A DNA stretch of 64,000 nt from Boletus sp. NGJ (GCA_019096195.1 JAGTXK010000094.1:62001-126000); one strand, 5' to 3'; counted from the first letter of the stretch, positions 48,626 through 60,727 are shown. The notes: a model not told the origin generated them from the sequence alone. Translations and numbers: made by a program.

Positions 48626-49462
48626 CCGGGGGGCAACGTCCACAAATTTAAGCCGTCTGTGTCCCGGACCGTGAGCGAAAAAGATGGAAACGTACAACTG
48701 TCCATAATGTCCATCAACATAAAGAAAAGGGTAAACGAACGTCCAAAGAGACCCCGCATACCTTCCGAGTATGGGCTCCAATGAAAGCTTTGACGGGAAA
48801 GAAATTTTCAGCTAGCGTCGTGCGACGGAAAAAAATTCCTTTACCAAAGAGATTCAAGCTGTTAAAACAACGCGTGGAGTCGGTGTCACGAAACAGAAAT
48901 ACAGCGATCCTTCGTCCAAACTCACATAGCGATTCCATTGCCAACGTAGCGGATCTGGCGTATAGAGCAAATTGCTGAGGCAACTGACATGAAAAATGGA
49001 AAGCGGTCGAGACGTACGAATAGATAGCTCATACTTCCAAACGACCAGGGATGGGTCTAACCGCAATCAGCGAGTTCAGTGCCGTGGTTCGTTCAACCAG
49101 GAGGACCGCCAAAGCCCGCATAGCTTACCCAGACATGATCGATCTGATTGTGCGATCGTCAGTCCTTGTCCAATGGGTCACCGAACTGAGGTCCTTACTT
49201 CTCTATCGAACGTGATGGCTATATATTCGTTGATTAATGTTCGTATCAAGAGATATAGATACTCATGATTAACACTCACCATGATCGTACAACACGAGAA
49301 TGGTGCTGGAGGCTGTAGAGAAAAAGTACCACAACACGCGCTCGTTTGAACCAACAATGCGGGAAAAGATTAAGGGCAAGAATGAAAGGAGGACTGACTT
49401 TGACATACCCGGGTGACGTAGATCAACTTTACGGTTTGGAAATAGTCGGAAACAGTGGCCAT
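47548..49462 (-). CDS. Seven-helix integral membrane protein, DUF6533-like
   Basis: This resembles the agaricomycete family of GPCR-like membrane proteins carrying DUF6533; ligand and role are unknown. The start is at 49462 (MATVSDYFQTVKLIYVTR). Very short exons then build ASSTILVLYDH, AITFDRE, IDHVW, THPWSFGSMSYLFVRLDRF and FFMSVASAICSIRQIRYV. Later exons give GEVYFYVQAWIGIMVLFLIQ (about 48472-48420), RVYALYRESRIVLAFTMFCY (about 48320) with VAALSTIMGLVNADTE, and YQTYIFWVPVIGYDSILFLF (about 48050). The end is a hydrophilic tail VEMDGSVQRPPSDGNG stopping at 47548. At least eight introns are needed. The middle (about 48830-48480) is uncertain because one intron contains a T run of about 65 bases; another near 48334-48355 has about 22 A. 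Exon calls there are tentative. Confidence 0.62.
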
Positions 49463-50004
49463 TGTTTGGGGAGGGTAAGGGGGTACTTGGGCGCCGAGGT
49501 ACGGAACAGTGAATTACTTTTTGTATTGGTTGATCACCAGGCAACTCGCTCCGCATTTATCACCACGACTTGCCAGCGGATATAGCAGAATGAAGGATGG
49601 CTGCCAACCTGTCTGACAACCTGACAACTCAGCTGCGGCCGGAGCTCTCTCAATATTGGCCGATGACCATCTAAGCGCTGTCATAGAACGAGCTTACCGA
49701 TGGCACTTCCAAATGGACCGGTGATGGGCTTTTCTCGCGAGCGATTTTGCAGACCTCCAGCCGTCAGAATGAAACAAGACACGGTACGATGCCATCCTTG
49801 ACTGTTTATTTTCCACCAAGGGTGTCGCGGTTGCGAGCGACGCCTTCCCATCCTGAGAACGTGCCTGCTCAAAGCCGCGCCACGCGCAGACAAGATCTTT
49901 TGTTTTCATGCCATCATTGCAACATGTTGCATATATTATAACGCGGAGGCGGAACATACAAAAAAGAAAAAGAAAAGGGGAGAGAGAGAATAATAGTGCC
50001 GCAT
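49463..50004. other. Intergenic
   Basis: This is the region between the membrane-protein start and the RPS29 stop. No further gene was recognised. Confidence 0.4.
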
Positions 50005-50378
50005 TCACCGGTTCTGTAACGAGAAGCAAAAGGCACGGGCGACGCGAGTGAGGCCGAGGTAAAAGATGGGACGACTCAGAACGGAAAGCATACCTTGACG
50101 AACCCGATCGCAGCCGATTTTTCACGGAAACATTGACGACAGAGATCGAGACCGTATTTACGGATGAGACCTGCTTGGTGCGAGCAGAGGCGGCTGTGGA
50201 GGGTTACCGTCGTTCAGTGACGGGCGAGAATACAAACAAAGAGGCATGAGACGGTTCACAAATCAGCGGATGCGAAGAGAATGAGAGAGACGAAATGGGA
50301 TAAAAGGTCCACGCACCACTGACGACTTCCTTTGCCAAATTTGCGGGGACGGGAGAACCATACGGCGTCGTGCGTCAT
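50005..50378 (-). CDS. RPS29: 40S ribosomal protein uS14 (S29)
   Basis: This is a component of the small ribosomal subunit head. Three exons on the minus strand (50378-50317, 50193-50094, 50013-50005) sum to 171 nt, 56 residues, exactly the eukaryotic S29 length. The sequence starts [20 protein letters not shown] and continues [36 protein letters not shown]. Four Cys in two CxxC pairs (CRLC and CRQC) form the zinc site. The last exon is only 9 nt: N, R and the stop. The first intron splits the Cys codon of CRLC. Such a short gene is easily missed by length-based prediction. Confidence 0.95.
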
Positions 50379-51247
50379 CTTTTACTTTCTTGTTGGAGGT
50401 GAGATATGTGTGTACTAGTCGAATGAATGCGTCGAATGGCGTCTTCAACGGGACATACCTTGTAACGTCGAGCGGGCGATTAGGATGTTGTCCTTGTCAA
50501 ACGCTGACTGTGGTATGTGCGCATTGGAAAGTGGGAAAGAACTGTATAGGTGGCTGAAACAAAGTTTTACAGCCCCAGATTCGGCTGCCGGTTCGGGGAA
50601 TGGCAACTCAAGATGTTGCCGATGTTGCCGACGCAGCTTGCCGCATCTTAAATAAGCGAGCGGTGTGCGAAATCCACGAATCATAGTGGCACGTCTGTCG
50701 GACTTCCAATATTGGCCGATTGACAGTGGGGTTGAATTTTCCGGCGCTTTCCGCCGGACTCCGGCAGAAAAGTTGGCACCCACACATTTTGGAGTGACCG
50801 GGAGCATCGGCTTTCCCACGACCCATAATCTCAAACCCCGCTTGATGACCCGCCGGCTACTTGCAACCTTGCGATTTCTATTATTGTTAATTTATTTTTC
50901 TATTTGTTCATGTAGACGTTTTGCACACGGACGCAACAACCTTGGCAAGCAGGTGACTTCTGAGAAGCCAACTTGAACGTACACATGTAAGTACGATCGC
51001 GATATGAACACTACATTACTCATGACAATACTAGCACAATAACAACAGTTCGCGACAAAGAATCCATAGTACAATTACAGATCGTCCGCAGACTCGTCAT
51101 AATCAGATGACAATAAGGGAAAAAAAGGGAGGGCAAACGGACGAACCAAACTACAGTGTGTCGCATGTTTCTTGTTTTTGAGCATACCTGAAAACGAATC
51201 CAAACCAATTTCATTGTTCACCCCTACCTTCACCCCACAGCCCTCCA
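50379..51247. other. Intergenic, RPS29 promoter side
   Basis: This is the upstream region of RPS29 plus the 3' flank of the Pil1-like gene. A 5' UTR intron of RPS29 is possible but not placed. Nothing else was recognised. Confidence 0.4.
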
Positions 51248-54200
51248 TCAAGACCTCTCCAAATCACTCACATACCTTCCCGCACCATACCCCACACCCT
51301 CACCACCATACGCCCCAATATAATCAAACATCTCCTTCCCTCCCTCCTCTTCCTCATCCGACGCCTGCGGATCCGGGTTCACGACCGACAACCTAGCCTT
51401 TGGCGGTCCACCAGTCACAGGCGCTGGCGCCAGCACAAATGGCGGCGATCCCGATCCCGATCCCTTCTGTGGCTGACGTGATGCCGACAATGAAGGCGAA
51501 GGCGACACAGACGGCTTTCGCAACGTCAACGGACTCGTATCTGCAGGTCCCGACTCAGTCCCACTCGGTGATCGTGCCTGTTGTCTCTTAAACGCGGCTG
51601 CCGAAATCGTCCGTGGTCCCCCGCCTGGACTCGCACCCCCATTCAACGATGACGTGGAGCTTGCCATCAATGGTGACGAAAACGGTGGTGTAGGGCGTGG
51701 ATAGTCGGGTGGGGGAGAACGGTACATGGGGGATGCTGTGCTGTCGGTGCACCCGCACCACCAGCAGAGCTGGTGTTAGCGAGCGTAGGGGTGGGAAGTC
51801 GTCCAGGGATACTCTCGCTCAATGCATGATGATGCCCTGGGAAAGGTCGCGTCTCCACCATCGGTGACGCCCCATCCCAACCTCGATTCGCAAACGGTGG
51901 ATTAGGAGGCAGGATCGGGGAGGGCGGTAGAGAGCCATACGGTGCTTTTCCCAGAGAAGAAGGCGACAGCAGGGGCGACACAAGTGGATGCGGGGCAGCA
52001 ACTTGGCCCTGTGCCGCCAACGCCGACCCATACCCAGCCGGTGGGCCTCTCGGTGTCGCATACCCACTCGATGACCTTGACGGTGGTGCAACGGCGCTAA
52101 ACTCCAACGCATCCATCGCGCGTGAAACCTCCCGTGCCACAGCCGCATTGCGCGAGCGTTCGTCTGCCGATTCGTCCGTCCGTATCTCTTCGTTGTCTTC
52201 TTGGGCACCCGTCTCGGTGCTGTACAGACTCTGTCGCCTGTGTGTAGCAGTCTGGTGGATATCGAGCGCGTCTGCATCTACAGACGGGGGTGGAACACGT
52301 GGTATCCGCCATTGACTCCCTGCGCGTGATAGCGACGTGGCGTCGCCGACGTTGGACGCCGCACCCGTCGACAGCGATCTTCGAATAGGTGTCGTACCTT
52401 GTTCATCGTAGTTCGTCGCGATCGCATCAACACTTGCGTCCCCACTACTCTCTGATAGCGTGTCTTCCTCGTGATGCTTACCATCCCCACCGACCCCACC
52501 TTCCTCGCCCATAGACCGACCCTCACGATCGTAAGCTAAGCAGGCCTCTTCGTCCCCATCCCGTTCCGAGGAAGAAATAAGTCGCTGTGAAGGCACACGC
52601 GCGCTCGACGATGCCGGACGATCAGAATGAGCACCATCCTCACCCTGACCCATTCTATCATCCCAAGCCCTAATCGCAGCCGGCGCTGCACCCGGTGGAA
52701 GGTTCGGCGGCGACGTACTCCGCCGTGTCGCTCTTCTGGACCACTGCCCTTCCCCTTCCTCAGTGAGTGGAGGCGAGCCCACGTGTCCGTTTGTCACTGG
52801 GCCGTGTGGTTCACTTTGCGCGGATCGTCCGACGTTGCTAGCGATGGCTTCGTATTTTGGCACGGGTTCATCGAGTCCGAGTGAAGTGGGTTCTTCGAGG
52901 GAAAACCCACGATGTGATTGGGAGAGGGCATCGGCGATGGATGCCATCAGCGATTGGTCCTCTTCGGTCCGTGCCACCCCGCTGTCATACGGCGCGGAGA
53001 ATGAGAGCGGTGGGGGACCCACCGACGACGACGCCAGGGCCGGATCACGCCCCGTATTCGTAGGCAGCGACGAAAACTGAGGTGCAGTGTGCGCCGATGG
53101 CGCATGTACCCCAAGCTCGTCGACCGAGGCACGTCTGTTCTGTAACATCATATATACGTCAGCGTGCTTATCCCTCGACATGTGTTGCATGATGGCAGCA
53201 TAGATGAATACCAGCCTCCAGGCAACAGCAAGGCGACATAGACATGAGACATACCGCAAGTGGAGGGCCCGGTGGAGGGCAGTTAATGCCCACACCCAAC
53301 GTGAGTTCACTGCCCAACGAAGGAGTGGGAAGGAAGGGTGATCGGACGGGAGGGTCTTGAGAGGGTGAAGGTTGAAGTTGAGAGATGGGTGCAGAAGTGG
53401 GGATGTGCCCGGAGGGGAGACTGGAAAAGGTAACCTGCGAGACCGCACGTTGTGCCTCAACAACTAAGTCGCCTACACGATCATGTGCGCCATAATACCC
53501 ACGCGGGAGGCCAGGTTGTGTGACGTCCTCGGGGATGGACTGTGTGGCCAGACAAAGGGATAAGGTCAGGGACGTGTGGGTGTACTATAAATTCTAACTT
53601 GCCTGTATGATCTGTCTGCCAATGTTACCTACGATCTACAGACATCACGGCTCAGAGAAAAGAGAGAGAGAAAGCAGGGAGACGTGCACGCACCACGCCC
53701 TTTTCGCAACATTCGACGAGACCACCAAGCTTGAAGCCCATCCAATCCCTTGTACACTTGCGCTTGTAATCCCCTAATTCAGCCTCCTCACGGACGATCT
53801 CGCCATCTATAGCCCGTATTTCATCACGCAGCTTGTTGAGGGTGTCTGTTTGTAGCCCGAGGTTCTTGTGTTCGGGACTCATCTTGTTGAGCTTCTTCTC
53901 GGCAGCCTCGGCGGATGCGCTGACACGCCGACGACGACGGCGGAGGTCGTCGAGGGCTTCTTCACGGGTCCGCACGGATTTCATGCTGTCCCGTACGGTG
54001 TGGTGGAGGGACGAATAGGTCGAGAGGGCTGTAGCAAAGAACGCTAGTATCGTCGACGACGCAGTGAGGATGTCCTGCGAAACAGACAGTTACTCAATCG
54101 TCAGGCCGGCCTCCCCTTCAATGCATCAAAAGCGAGAACGTACACCAAGATCATCCCCCTCCCCTTGTCCCCAGATCCGAAGCGCATCCCCCGCCTTGGC

Positions 54201-54410
54201 AAGATCCACTCTGAGCTTCTGCAATCTGCATGCATGAGAGGACGACATCAACATAGGTAAAGGTTAGAAACGAGCACACGAGTTGACGCACGACATGAGG
54301 ACCGTCTTTTCAGCGGTGATGAGGTCTTGGAGCGGGCGGAGGTCGGAGTTACCTGCGAGGGCAGGTATAGTGGTGTTGTGCGCGATCTTTGTCGCGGCGG
54401 ACTTGAACAT
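51248..54410 (-). CDS. Eisosome Pil1/Lsp1-like BAR protein with long disordered tail
   Basis: This is a Pil1-family BAR-domain protein that would bind and bend the plasma membrane in eisosomes. The start is at 54410 (MFKSAATKIAHNTTIPALAG), with LQDLITAEKTVLMS and, in the next exon, LQKLRVDLAKAGDALRIWGQ. The main BAR exon (about 54070-53700) carries SSLHHTVRDSMKSVRTREEA and DWMGFKLGGLVECCEKGV. It continues as IVGNIGRQIIQ, SIPEDVTQPGLPRGYYGAHD and LVVEAQRAVSQVTF, which match the Pil1 pattern closely. The intron after GRQIIQ appears to use a GC donor (near 53602). From 53139 on, a Ser/Pro/Glu-rich tail of about 600 residues begins NRRASVDELGVHAP; introns lie at 53254-53140 and probably 51812-51736. 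The total is about 890 residues, well over twice yeast Pil1. The tail looks disordered and rich in potential phosphosites. Confidence 0.82.
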
Positions 54411-55938
54411 GGTTATCGTTCACGAAAGACCAGGGGAACCGTTTTGGTGTGGTCGTACTGTTGGTTTGGTTGTGGAGTGTGTTGGCATGTGCTGTGCCGC
54501 ACACGTGTTGGTACAGCCGCCGTCACTTCTTCTCCGAACGCACTGGTTTATTGGCACGTACACGCCCCATGATGCAGTTGGGTTGACCAAGACTGTCAAT
54601 GAACCCTACGTGTCTTGGAACGGAATCCCAAACGACGTACGACGGTCCTCAGCAGGCCGACTTAATGTCGACCTCAGGCCGAGCCGCCGAAAATACGTGA
54701 AACACAAACGATGAGCCCTATCATCAATTTTGCAGGTATGTAGCGGCATGCTCGGTCGATGAGGCGCATTATGTCCGAGACCAGCGCACCCCGGTTACAT
54801 ATCGTCGCATTCTCGCCGCCGAGTTGTTGCACGGTCCATGCTATAAAATCGCGAGCCGTGGTACCTGCCTCCAACGCGTTCGTGTCCGACCTTGTATCCA
54901 AACGCATGCAAACCGCCCTTGTAGTAGCTGATCATGGTATGTCAACGTCAGTGATAGATCATTCCTTGCGCCGGACCCAGTTGAGTTACATAACTCTGAA
55001 TGCCCCGACCTGTTCGTCCGCGTCAGTCACGCACGGTGCATAACGAACGGATTTGGACAAGTTCGTGAGGCCTTATTCCGAGTACAACCATGACTTGGAC
55101 GCACTGGTGCTTGTTGGGGTGCGGTCCTTTTGGAACGGTTCGCAAACGGGCGATGAATCGAAAAATCCTGGTGAGGATAGAGCATCCCTCACGGTAGAAA
55201 CATTCCAGCGCTGCTGGTGCGAGGGTATACGTGCTTGGCCATGGGCGGTGGGCGCACATTCCACATTCTACCTACCCATTTGATCAGCCGTTCATGGCAT
55301 GTTTTTTAACCGGGTTGGGGTATATTCTGGCAAATTGAGGGGTAACGCGCGCGGGTGTATGATCGCATCGTTATCTATCACTGCCTCCGAATCACTGATT
55401 GTAGCTCAAGATAATCCCAGAAATCAACGGAAAAGTCCGAGATGCATCGCTCCTCAGGTGTGTCCCAATGATAGCTTCGTTATCCATCCTGTGGGAACTG
55501 AACATGGTCCGCACATGCAGACTATTTCTGCTCGGCCTGTCCAGCCGAAGGCGGCGGCCATATGCATATGCTGTTTAATGTACATTCTATCCCCTCAGCG
55601 CCGTAGGCAGTGGAATGCCGATCTATGCCATCGACACAAAAGGTACCACAAAGCACTGTCTACAGCATCATCCAAACACGCGCTGGAATGATCCATCTCC
55701 CAGTAAGTGACCCGGATTGCCGATGCGAGGCTACTCTTATTGACGGATTGGGCCTTAGGACACACGGATCTTTGATGCTTCATTTCGGTGGGTACAAGAT
55801 ACCGTAGAACAGCATTGATATTCTGCTTCGACAGGACAATCGGTTCAAAACGATGATCGGAGTGTATATTCCAACGAAGCATACAAATGGGATCAGGTAT
55901 CTAAACACACAGAACGTTCTATTGCATCCTTGAGTATC
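54411..55938. other. Intergenic
   Basis: No supported gene lies here. The last 130 bases resemble the region upstream of the second UbiA copy (shared words such as ACAGGACAATCGG and a TATATA box), so the duplication included promoter sequence. Confidence 0.45.
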
Positions 55939-57087
55939 ATGACTGTGCAATACTTACACCTAGCTCTTTCCGACATCAAATACCACCTTTATACCATCTT
56001 CCTTTTCACCAAGAATGACATCCTGACAGCACTTATTCCTATGGTACGCACGATCCTAGCTCTATATATCGCTGCTCACTTCATAATCTATCAGACGTTG
56101 CTTTCGGTGGCCTCGGCACCGTTGTACAGTCCTATCCACGTTTTGCCTACCATCTTCTGGATTTGGCTCCATCTTCTGCAGTTCGACCTTGCCAACCAGA
56201 TCAAGGCACCAGAGGAAGACAAGGTGAACAAACCATCATGGCCGATTCCGGCAGGGAGGATCACTGTGCGCGATGCGGCAATTCTCCGGTGGCTTATGGC
56301 CCCGCTATGCCTGGCGTACTCCTCCCTGTATAGCATCCAGTTGGTGTTTGCCAGCCTCGAGATACAGGTGTTTTCATATTGGTACAATGAGATGGATGGG
56401 GACAAGAATTGGCTGTCGAAAAACGCCATTCTCGCCCTGATGTACGGTTGTGCTGAACTTGGTGGCACCCTCGTCGCAAGTACGTTCACCTTTCCTTGTT
56501 CCCTCTATCCGATTCGACATTCAACTTACGAATCCCCTCTGCGCGAAAAAAAGGTTGCGATCCTTCCAACGTGAGCGAGACTGGGAAACTCGCCGTCCAA
56601 CTCACTATCGCCGTCTTCACCTCCACCGTGCATTGCCAAGACTTCAAAGACGTCGAAGGTGACTGTCTCACAGGCCGCTGTACTGTCCCAATCATGTTCC
56701 CCATCGCCTCCCGCCTCGTCGTCGGCTTGGGTCTCCCGATATGGTCTTTCCTCCTCTGCTGCATCTGGGACGTTGACTGGTTTTGTACGATCGCATTCGT
56801 CATGTATGGGTGTTTCGTCGGGGGACGATTCCTGTGCTTGCGGACGCGCGACGCCGATAAACGGTCGTGCAAATATTATAGTGTAAGTCCCCTATGGCTA
56901 TGATGACTGTCCGTCGGATATGTATGCTGATAGGGATGGACACCACTTACAGGTCTGGTTCTCGGTCCATCACTTGTTACCCGGATACTGGAATTATGTC
57001 CATGGCAGCAGCGAGATCCGTGGTGCCGAGCTGCTCCAAAAAACCTGGGACTTGTTTTCGGGTTCATCACTCCTGACGACGTCATGA
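55939..57087 (+). CDS. UbiA-family prenyltransferase-like protein, copy 1
   Basis: This is a polytopic membrane protein of the UbiA superfamily; such enzymes transfer prenyl groups to aromatic or other acceptors, or cyclise terpenes. The substrate is unknown. Four exons (55939-56043, 56095-56479, 56554-56882, 56953-57087) sum to 954 nt, 317 residues. The start is the first ATG shared with copy 2 (MTVQYLHLALSD). The first conserved polar motif is FDLANQIKAPEEDKVNKPSW, a version of the UbiA NxxxDxxxD box. The second is HCQDFKDVEGD, the second Asp-rich box. Hydrophobic helices fill the rest (PIHVLPTIFWIWLHLLQ, VGLGLPIWSFLLCCIW). After the first motif this copy has KPSWPIP where copy 2 and most relatives have KPSRPIP. 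Exon lengths equal those of copy 2. Confidence 0.85.
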
Positions 57088-58372
57088 AAAAATAAAAGAA
57101 AGTATTGTCGTCAACTCAGTACGACAATCCGGTAATCCAATAGAGCAGTTTGTTCATGATACCCAGTTATGGTTACCGGGATATGGTAAGTTTTGTTTGG
57201 TCTGTACAATCTTTGGTTTTATAGTTGTTGTGTCATATGGGCCCCTTTACTAGTGAGTAATGAAATAGTATTCGTCCCCATCCGAGCCCGATAGAGACTT
57301 GATGCTTACTGTTTGATATTGTTCCTCGACGAGGGCCATAATATTGACCCACCTGACTCGCACCTGCACATTTCATACTGACCCGAATTGGCCCCAAATT
57401 GAGCTCGATAGTCAGCGATGAGCTCAGCACAGCCTAACTTCCGAATCGTGTATTCTCCCCCGCGTTGGGACGCAGTGTAGGAGCGCCAACGTTCTCATTC
57501 TCGTACCTATAGGCTTATGGCATTGGTGGCGCCATTCAGTTTTCCTCGGCCCGGCGATGTATCTTTACACACCGGTAATGCGGACAGACAAGTTCCCAAA
57601 CCGGTGTAAGTTCAATCCCGCTTTCCCTCACAGCATCCTTGGGCGTATCTCAGCATGCCCATGCCAGCAGGCGCTGGGTACACGTTCCATACGCCAAATT
57701 GAGCCGCAGTCATCGGAGCAGCTCCTTGTACGTTCCTGCTGTGACACTGGAGAAGACGCCGGAAGGTCGCGAAACGGTCCCCGCACCAATCGCATTAAAA
57801 AGTGATGCAATCATTTTCGTACGTCCCATTATTGTATGACTCGATACTTCGATGATGCGGCTGTGGCACGTTGTATTTCGCATATCAGAGTTCACCGGGT
57901 ATCACGGGAGCCATATGAAAAAGTGAACGTTCTAGTAACGGGGCCATTGCAGTCAGTCTCTGTTTCGGGATCTTTTGCATTTTTTCATGCATGAATCTAA
58001 ATGTCTGCTCTTTCGAAGAAACTGGACGAAATGTGGTTTGTCATACCCCCGACCTTTTAACCTCTTGATGCATTGATGTGTTGGACATCATGTCCTTTCC
58101 ATCGTCCAGCCACGTGGAGTTGATAGGTGCCAGTGATCCATTTATTGCCGATACAATCGGGAAGAGACACAGAACGTTCTGCACGTCGGCAACTCCGATG
58201 AACGTATAGAACACCGCCACGGTAGGTACGAGACGCCGTAGAAAACAGCTCTCTCCTTGGGCGCTTCCACAGGACAATCGGCTCAGAGAATAACCGGAAC
58301 GTATATATAAGCAGGCTCAGACATCCGGGTCAGAGCGATCAGAGGCTAGTATCCGATTTATCTTGAAGTATC
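57088..58372. other. Spacer between UbiA copies
   Basis: No complete gene was found. Around 57490-57700 the plus strand has short protein-like pieces (for example LSMPMPAGAGYTFHTPN) without a continuous frame, possibly a remnant of another duplicated gene. The promoter of copy 2 is at the right end, with TATATATAAG near 58302. Confidence 0.4.
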
Positions 58373-59524
58373 ATGACTGTGCAGCATTCATACCTTCGCC
58401 TTTCCGATATCAGATACCACCTTTACACTATCTTTCTTTTTACCAAGAATGACATACTGACTGCCATTATTCCAGTGGTAAGCTACGGTGCCGACTTCGA
58501 CTCCCTGCATCGTTGCTCACGCCGTAACCTCATACCAGACATTGTTTGCTATCGCCTCTGCACCACTATGCAGTCCCATCCACATCTTGCCTACCATATT
58601 TTGGATTTGGCTCCATATCCTGCAGTTCGACCTTGCCAACCAGATCAAGGCGCCAGAGGAAGACAAGGTGAACAAGCCATCACGGCCGATTCCGGCAGAG
58701 AGGATCACCGTACGCAACGCGACAATTCTCCGGTACCTCATTGCTCCGCTATGCCTGGTATACTCCTCGCTATATAGCATCCAGTTGGTGTTTGCCAGCC
58801 TCGAGATGCAGTTGTTTACGTTTTGGTACAACGAACTGGATGGCGACAAGAACTGGCTGTCGAAAAACGCCATTCTCGCCTTGATGTATGGCTGTGTCGA
58901 ATTTGGGGGTACCCTCGTCGCGAGTACGTTTCACCATTCTCTTATCCCCTCTATCCGATTTCGACATTCAGCTTATGATTCAAAAAAAAGGTTGCGATCC
59001 TTCCAAAGTGAGCCAGACTGGGAAACTCGCCGTCCAACTCACTATCGCCGTCTTCACCTCCACCGTGCACTGCCAAGACTTCAAAGACGTCGAAGGTGAC
59101 CGTCTAACAAGCCGCTGTACTGTCCCAATGATGTTCCCGATTGCCTCCCGCCTCGTCGTCGGCTTGGGTCTCCCGATATGGTCTTTCCTCCTCTGCTGCA
59201 TCTGGGACGTTGACTGGTTTTGTACGATCGCATTCGTCATGTATGGGTGTTTCGTCGGGGGACGATTCCTGTGCTTGCGGACGCGTGACGCTGATAAACG
59301 ATCGTGCAAATATTACAGTGTAAGCATTCCATGGCTGCGACGGCTGGCTCGTCGGATATGTATACTAATGGTATGGACGCGCCCTACAGGTCTGGTTCTC
59401 GCTCCATCACTTGTTACCCGGATACTGGAATTACTTCCATGATAGCAACGAGACCCGTGGCGGCGAGTTGCTCGAACAAACCTGGGAATTGTTTTCGGGT
59501 ACATCACTTTTGAAGGTGTTTTGA
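58373..59524 (+). CDS. UbiA-family prenyltransferase-like protein, copy 2
   Basis: This is a tandem paralogue of the gene at 55939. Its four exons (58373-58477, 58539-58923, 58991-59319, 59390-59524) have exactly the same lengths: 105, 385, 329 and 135 nt, giving 317 residues. The Asp-rich boxes are FDLANQIKAPEEDKVNKPSR and HCQDFKDVEGD. Exon 2 differs from copy 1 at many positions, up to about one in five at its start. Exon 3 differs at only about 13 of 329 positions, with one uninterrupted identical run of about 140 bases. The downstream end differs slightly (SGTSLLKVF against SGSSLLTTS). Both copies look intact. Confidence 0.85.
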
Positions 59525-59878
59525 AAAAAGAACGGACGGTGGAGCTTGCTGTCGAAAGTGGGGTGGAATTTCAAGGAGCACCTCGATCTTGAGCTCGTCA
59601 TAGAAAATTTGTTTTGTTTTGTCCAATCTGTACATCAAACACTGCCATGCTATAAATCTAATATTCCTGGACCCGGAGGGGACAGGTTTGCGATCCAAGA
59701 ATGCGTGGGAAGTGCCAAAAGTCGACGCCCGTGGGAAGTCTTGGCTTGACTTAATGGGAACCTAACCTTAACCTCAGTGTTGGGGCTCGCGTCGCCCAGG
59801 GCAGAGGGCTGGCGGTCATCACAATACTCCATCATCTGAACACTCCATTATCTACAACAACAGTACTACGATTTTATC
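59525..59878. other. Short intergenic region
   Basis: This is the 3' flank of UbiA copy 2 and the leader of the next open frame. No signal was recognised. Confidence 0.4.
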
Positions 59879-60727
59879 ATGTCGAGCTTGGTCGTAAACG
59901 AATCGGACGTGCAAGTCGTTTTGGCCGTTTCAGAGGACGTTGAGTGTGATGTGGACGTAGCGAACGGCGTTGTCAGTTCGCGCAGACTTGGCGATGCGTT
60001 CGACTTTGTCGGTGTTCGTCACATGCCGCTCCCGACAGTGCGTTTGTGGCCAGCGGGCCCTTGTGTACTCGTTCAGTTTCAGTCGCTGACGCAACTGGTT
60101 CATTCCTTTCCGTACCTCACTGTCGCTGCATTGGAGAGTGTCGCTTCGATTCATCATGTTCCTTTTAGTCGACGCTGGCCTAAGAATCGGCTCGTGGAAG
60201 AACTGCGCCGTCATGAATGTAGTGCACCTTGCGAGTCTGATCTCGTGTTCGTCTTCGAGCAACGTCGCAAAAGTAGAAGGGTCAGTCGACGCAGGCACGC
60301 GAACGAGAATGATGCACGCATTGTGCATGAATTTGTGCAGTCCCAAGAATGCACGATGTGGTCGCGCGATGGGATTCATTATGTCTCATCACATCTTCTT
60401 AAAACACAATATCGGATAGCGCCTGATGATGATGGGCTGTCGTCTCTTCTCGTAGACGTACCGTTACCTTTCATACTGTCGATGTATACGCTGACGTCCC
60501 AGGACACCGATTTTTTAATGAGTGCTCATTCGGTTGCATGTGCGAGTACTGCTACTCACCAGGATAGGATTCAATTACTCCGAGTACATCATTGTTCTGC
60601 AACTTCATGTTGTTCCACTGTTGTTCCGTTCATGCGTATGCAATCATTAACGATTCTAACGTACATCGCATATATTTCACCTCCATTGACACCGCGCGGA
60701 AAGCTCTCTCTGTCATCTTTGAGCTAA
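59879..60727 (+). CDS. Hypothetical 282-residue intronless protein
   Basis: The family is not identified. It is a single uninterrupted frame starting at ATG 59879 (MSSLVVNESDVQVVLAVSED). The central part, FPYLTVAALESVASIHHVPF and SRRWPKNRLVEELRRHEC, has the pattern of a SAP-like helix-loop-helix DNA-binding segment. It is followed by SAPCESDLVFVFEQRRKSRR and a basic cluster. The lack of introns, unlike every host gene around it, and its position at the edge of a repeat-rich region suggest a transposon passenger gene, for example of a basidiomycete Helitron or CACTA-type element. That is inference. Confidence 0.5.
   Translation: MSSLVVNESDVQVVLAVSEDVECDVDVANGVVSSRRLGDAFDFVGVRHMPLPTVRLWPAGPCVLVQFQSLTQLVHSFPYLTVAALESVASIHHVPFSRRWPKNRLVEELRRHECSAPCESDLVFVFEQRRKSRRVSRRRHANENDARIVHEFVQSQECTMWSRDGIHYVSSHLLKTQYRIAPDDDGLSSLLVDVPLPFILSMYTLTSQDTDFLMSAHSVACASTATHQDRIQLLRVHHCSATSCCSTVVPFMRMQSLTILTYIAYISPPLTPRGKLSLSSLS

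Noticed and set aside
48473-48784. Poly-Lys or poly-Phe open frames
   Set aside because: They arise only from translating the long A/T homopolymer.
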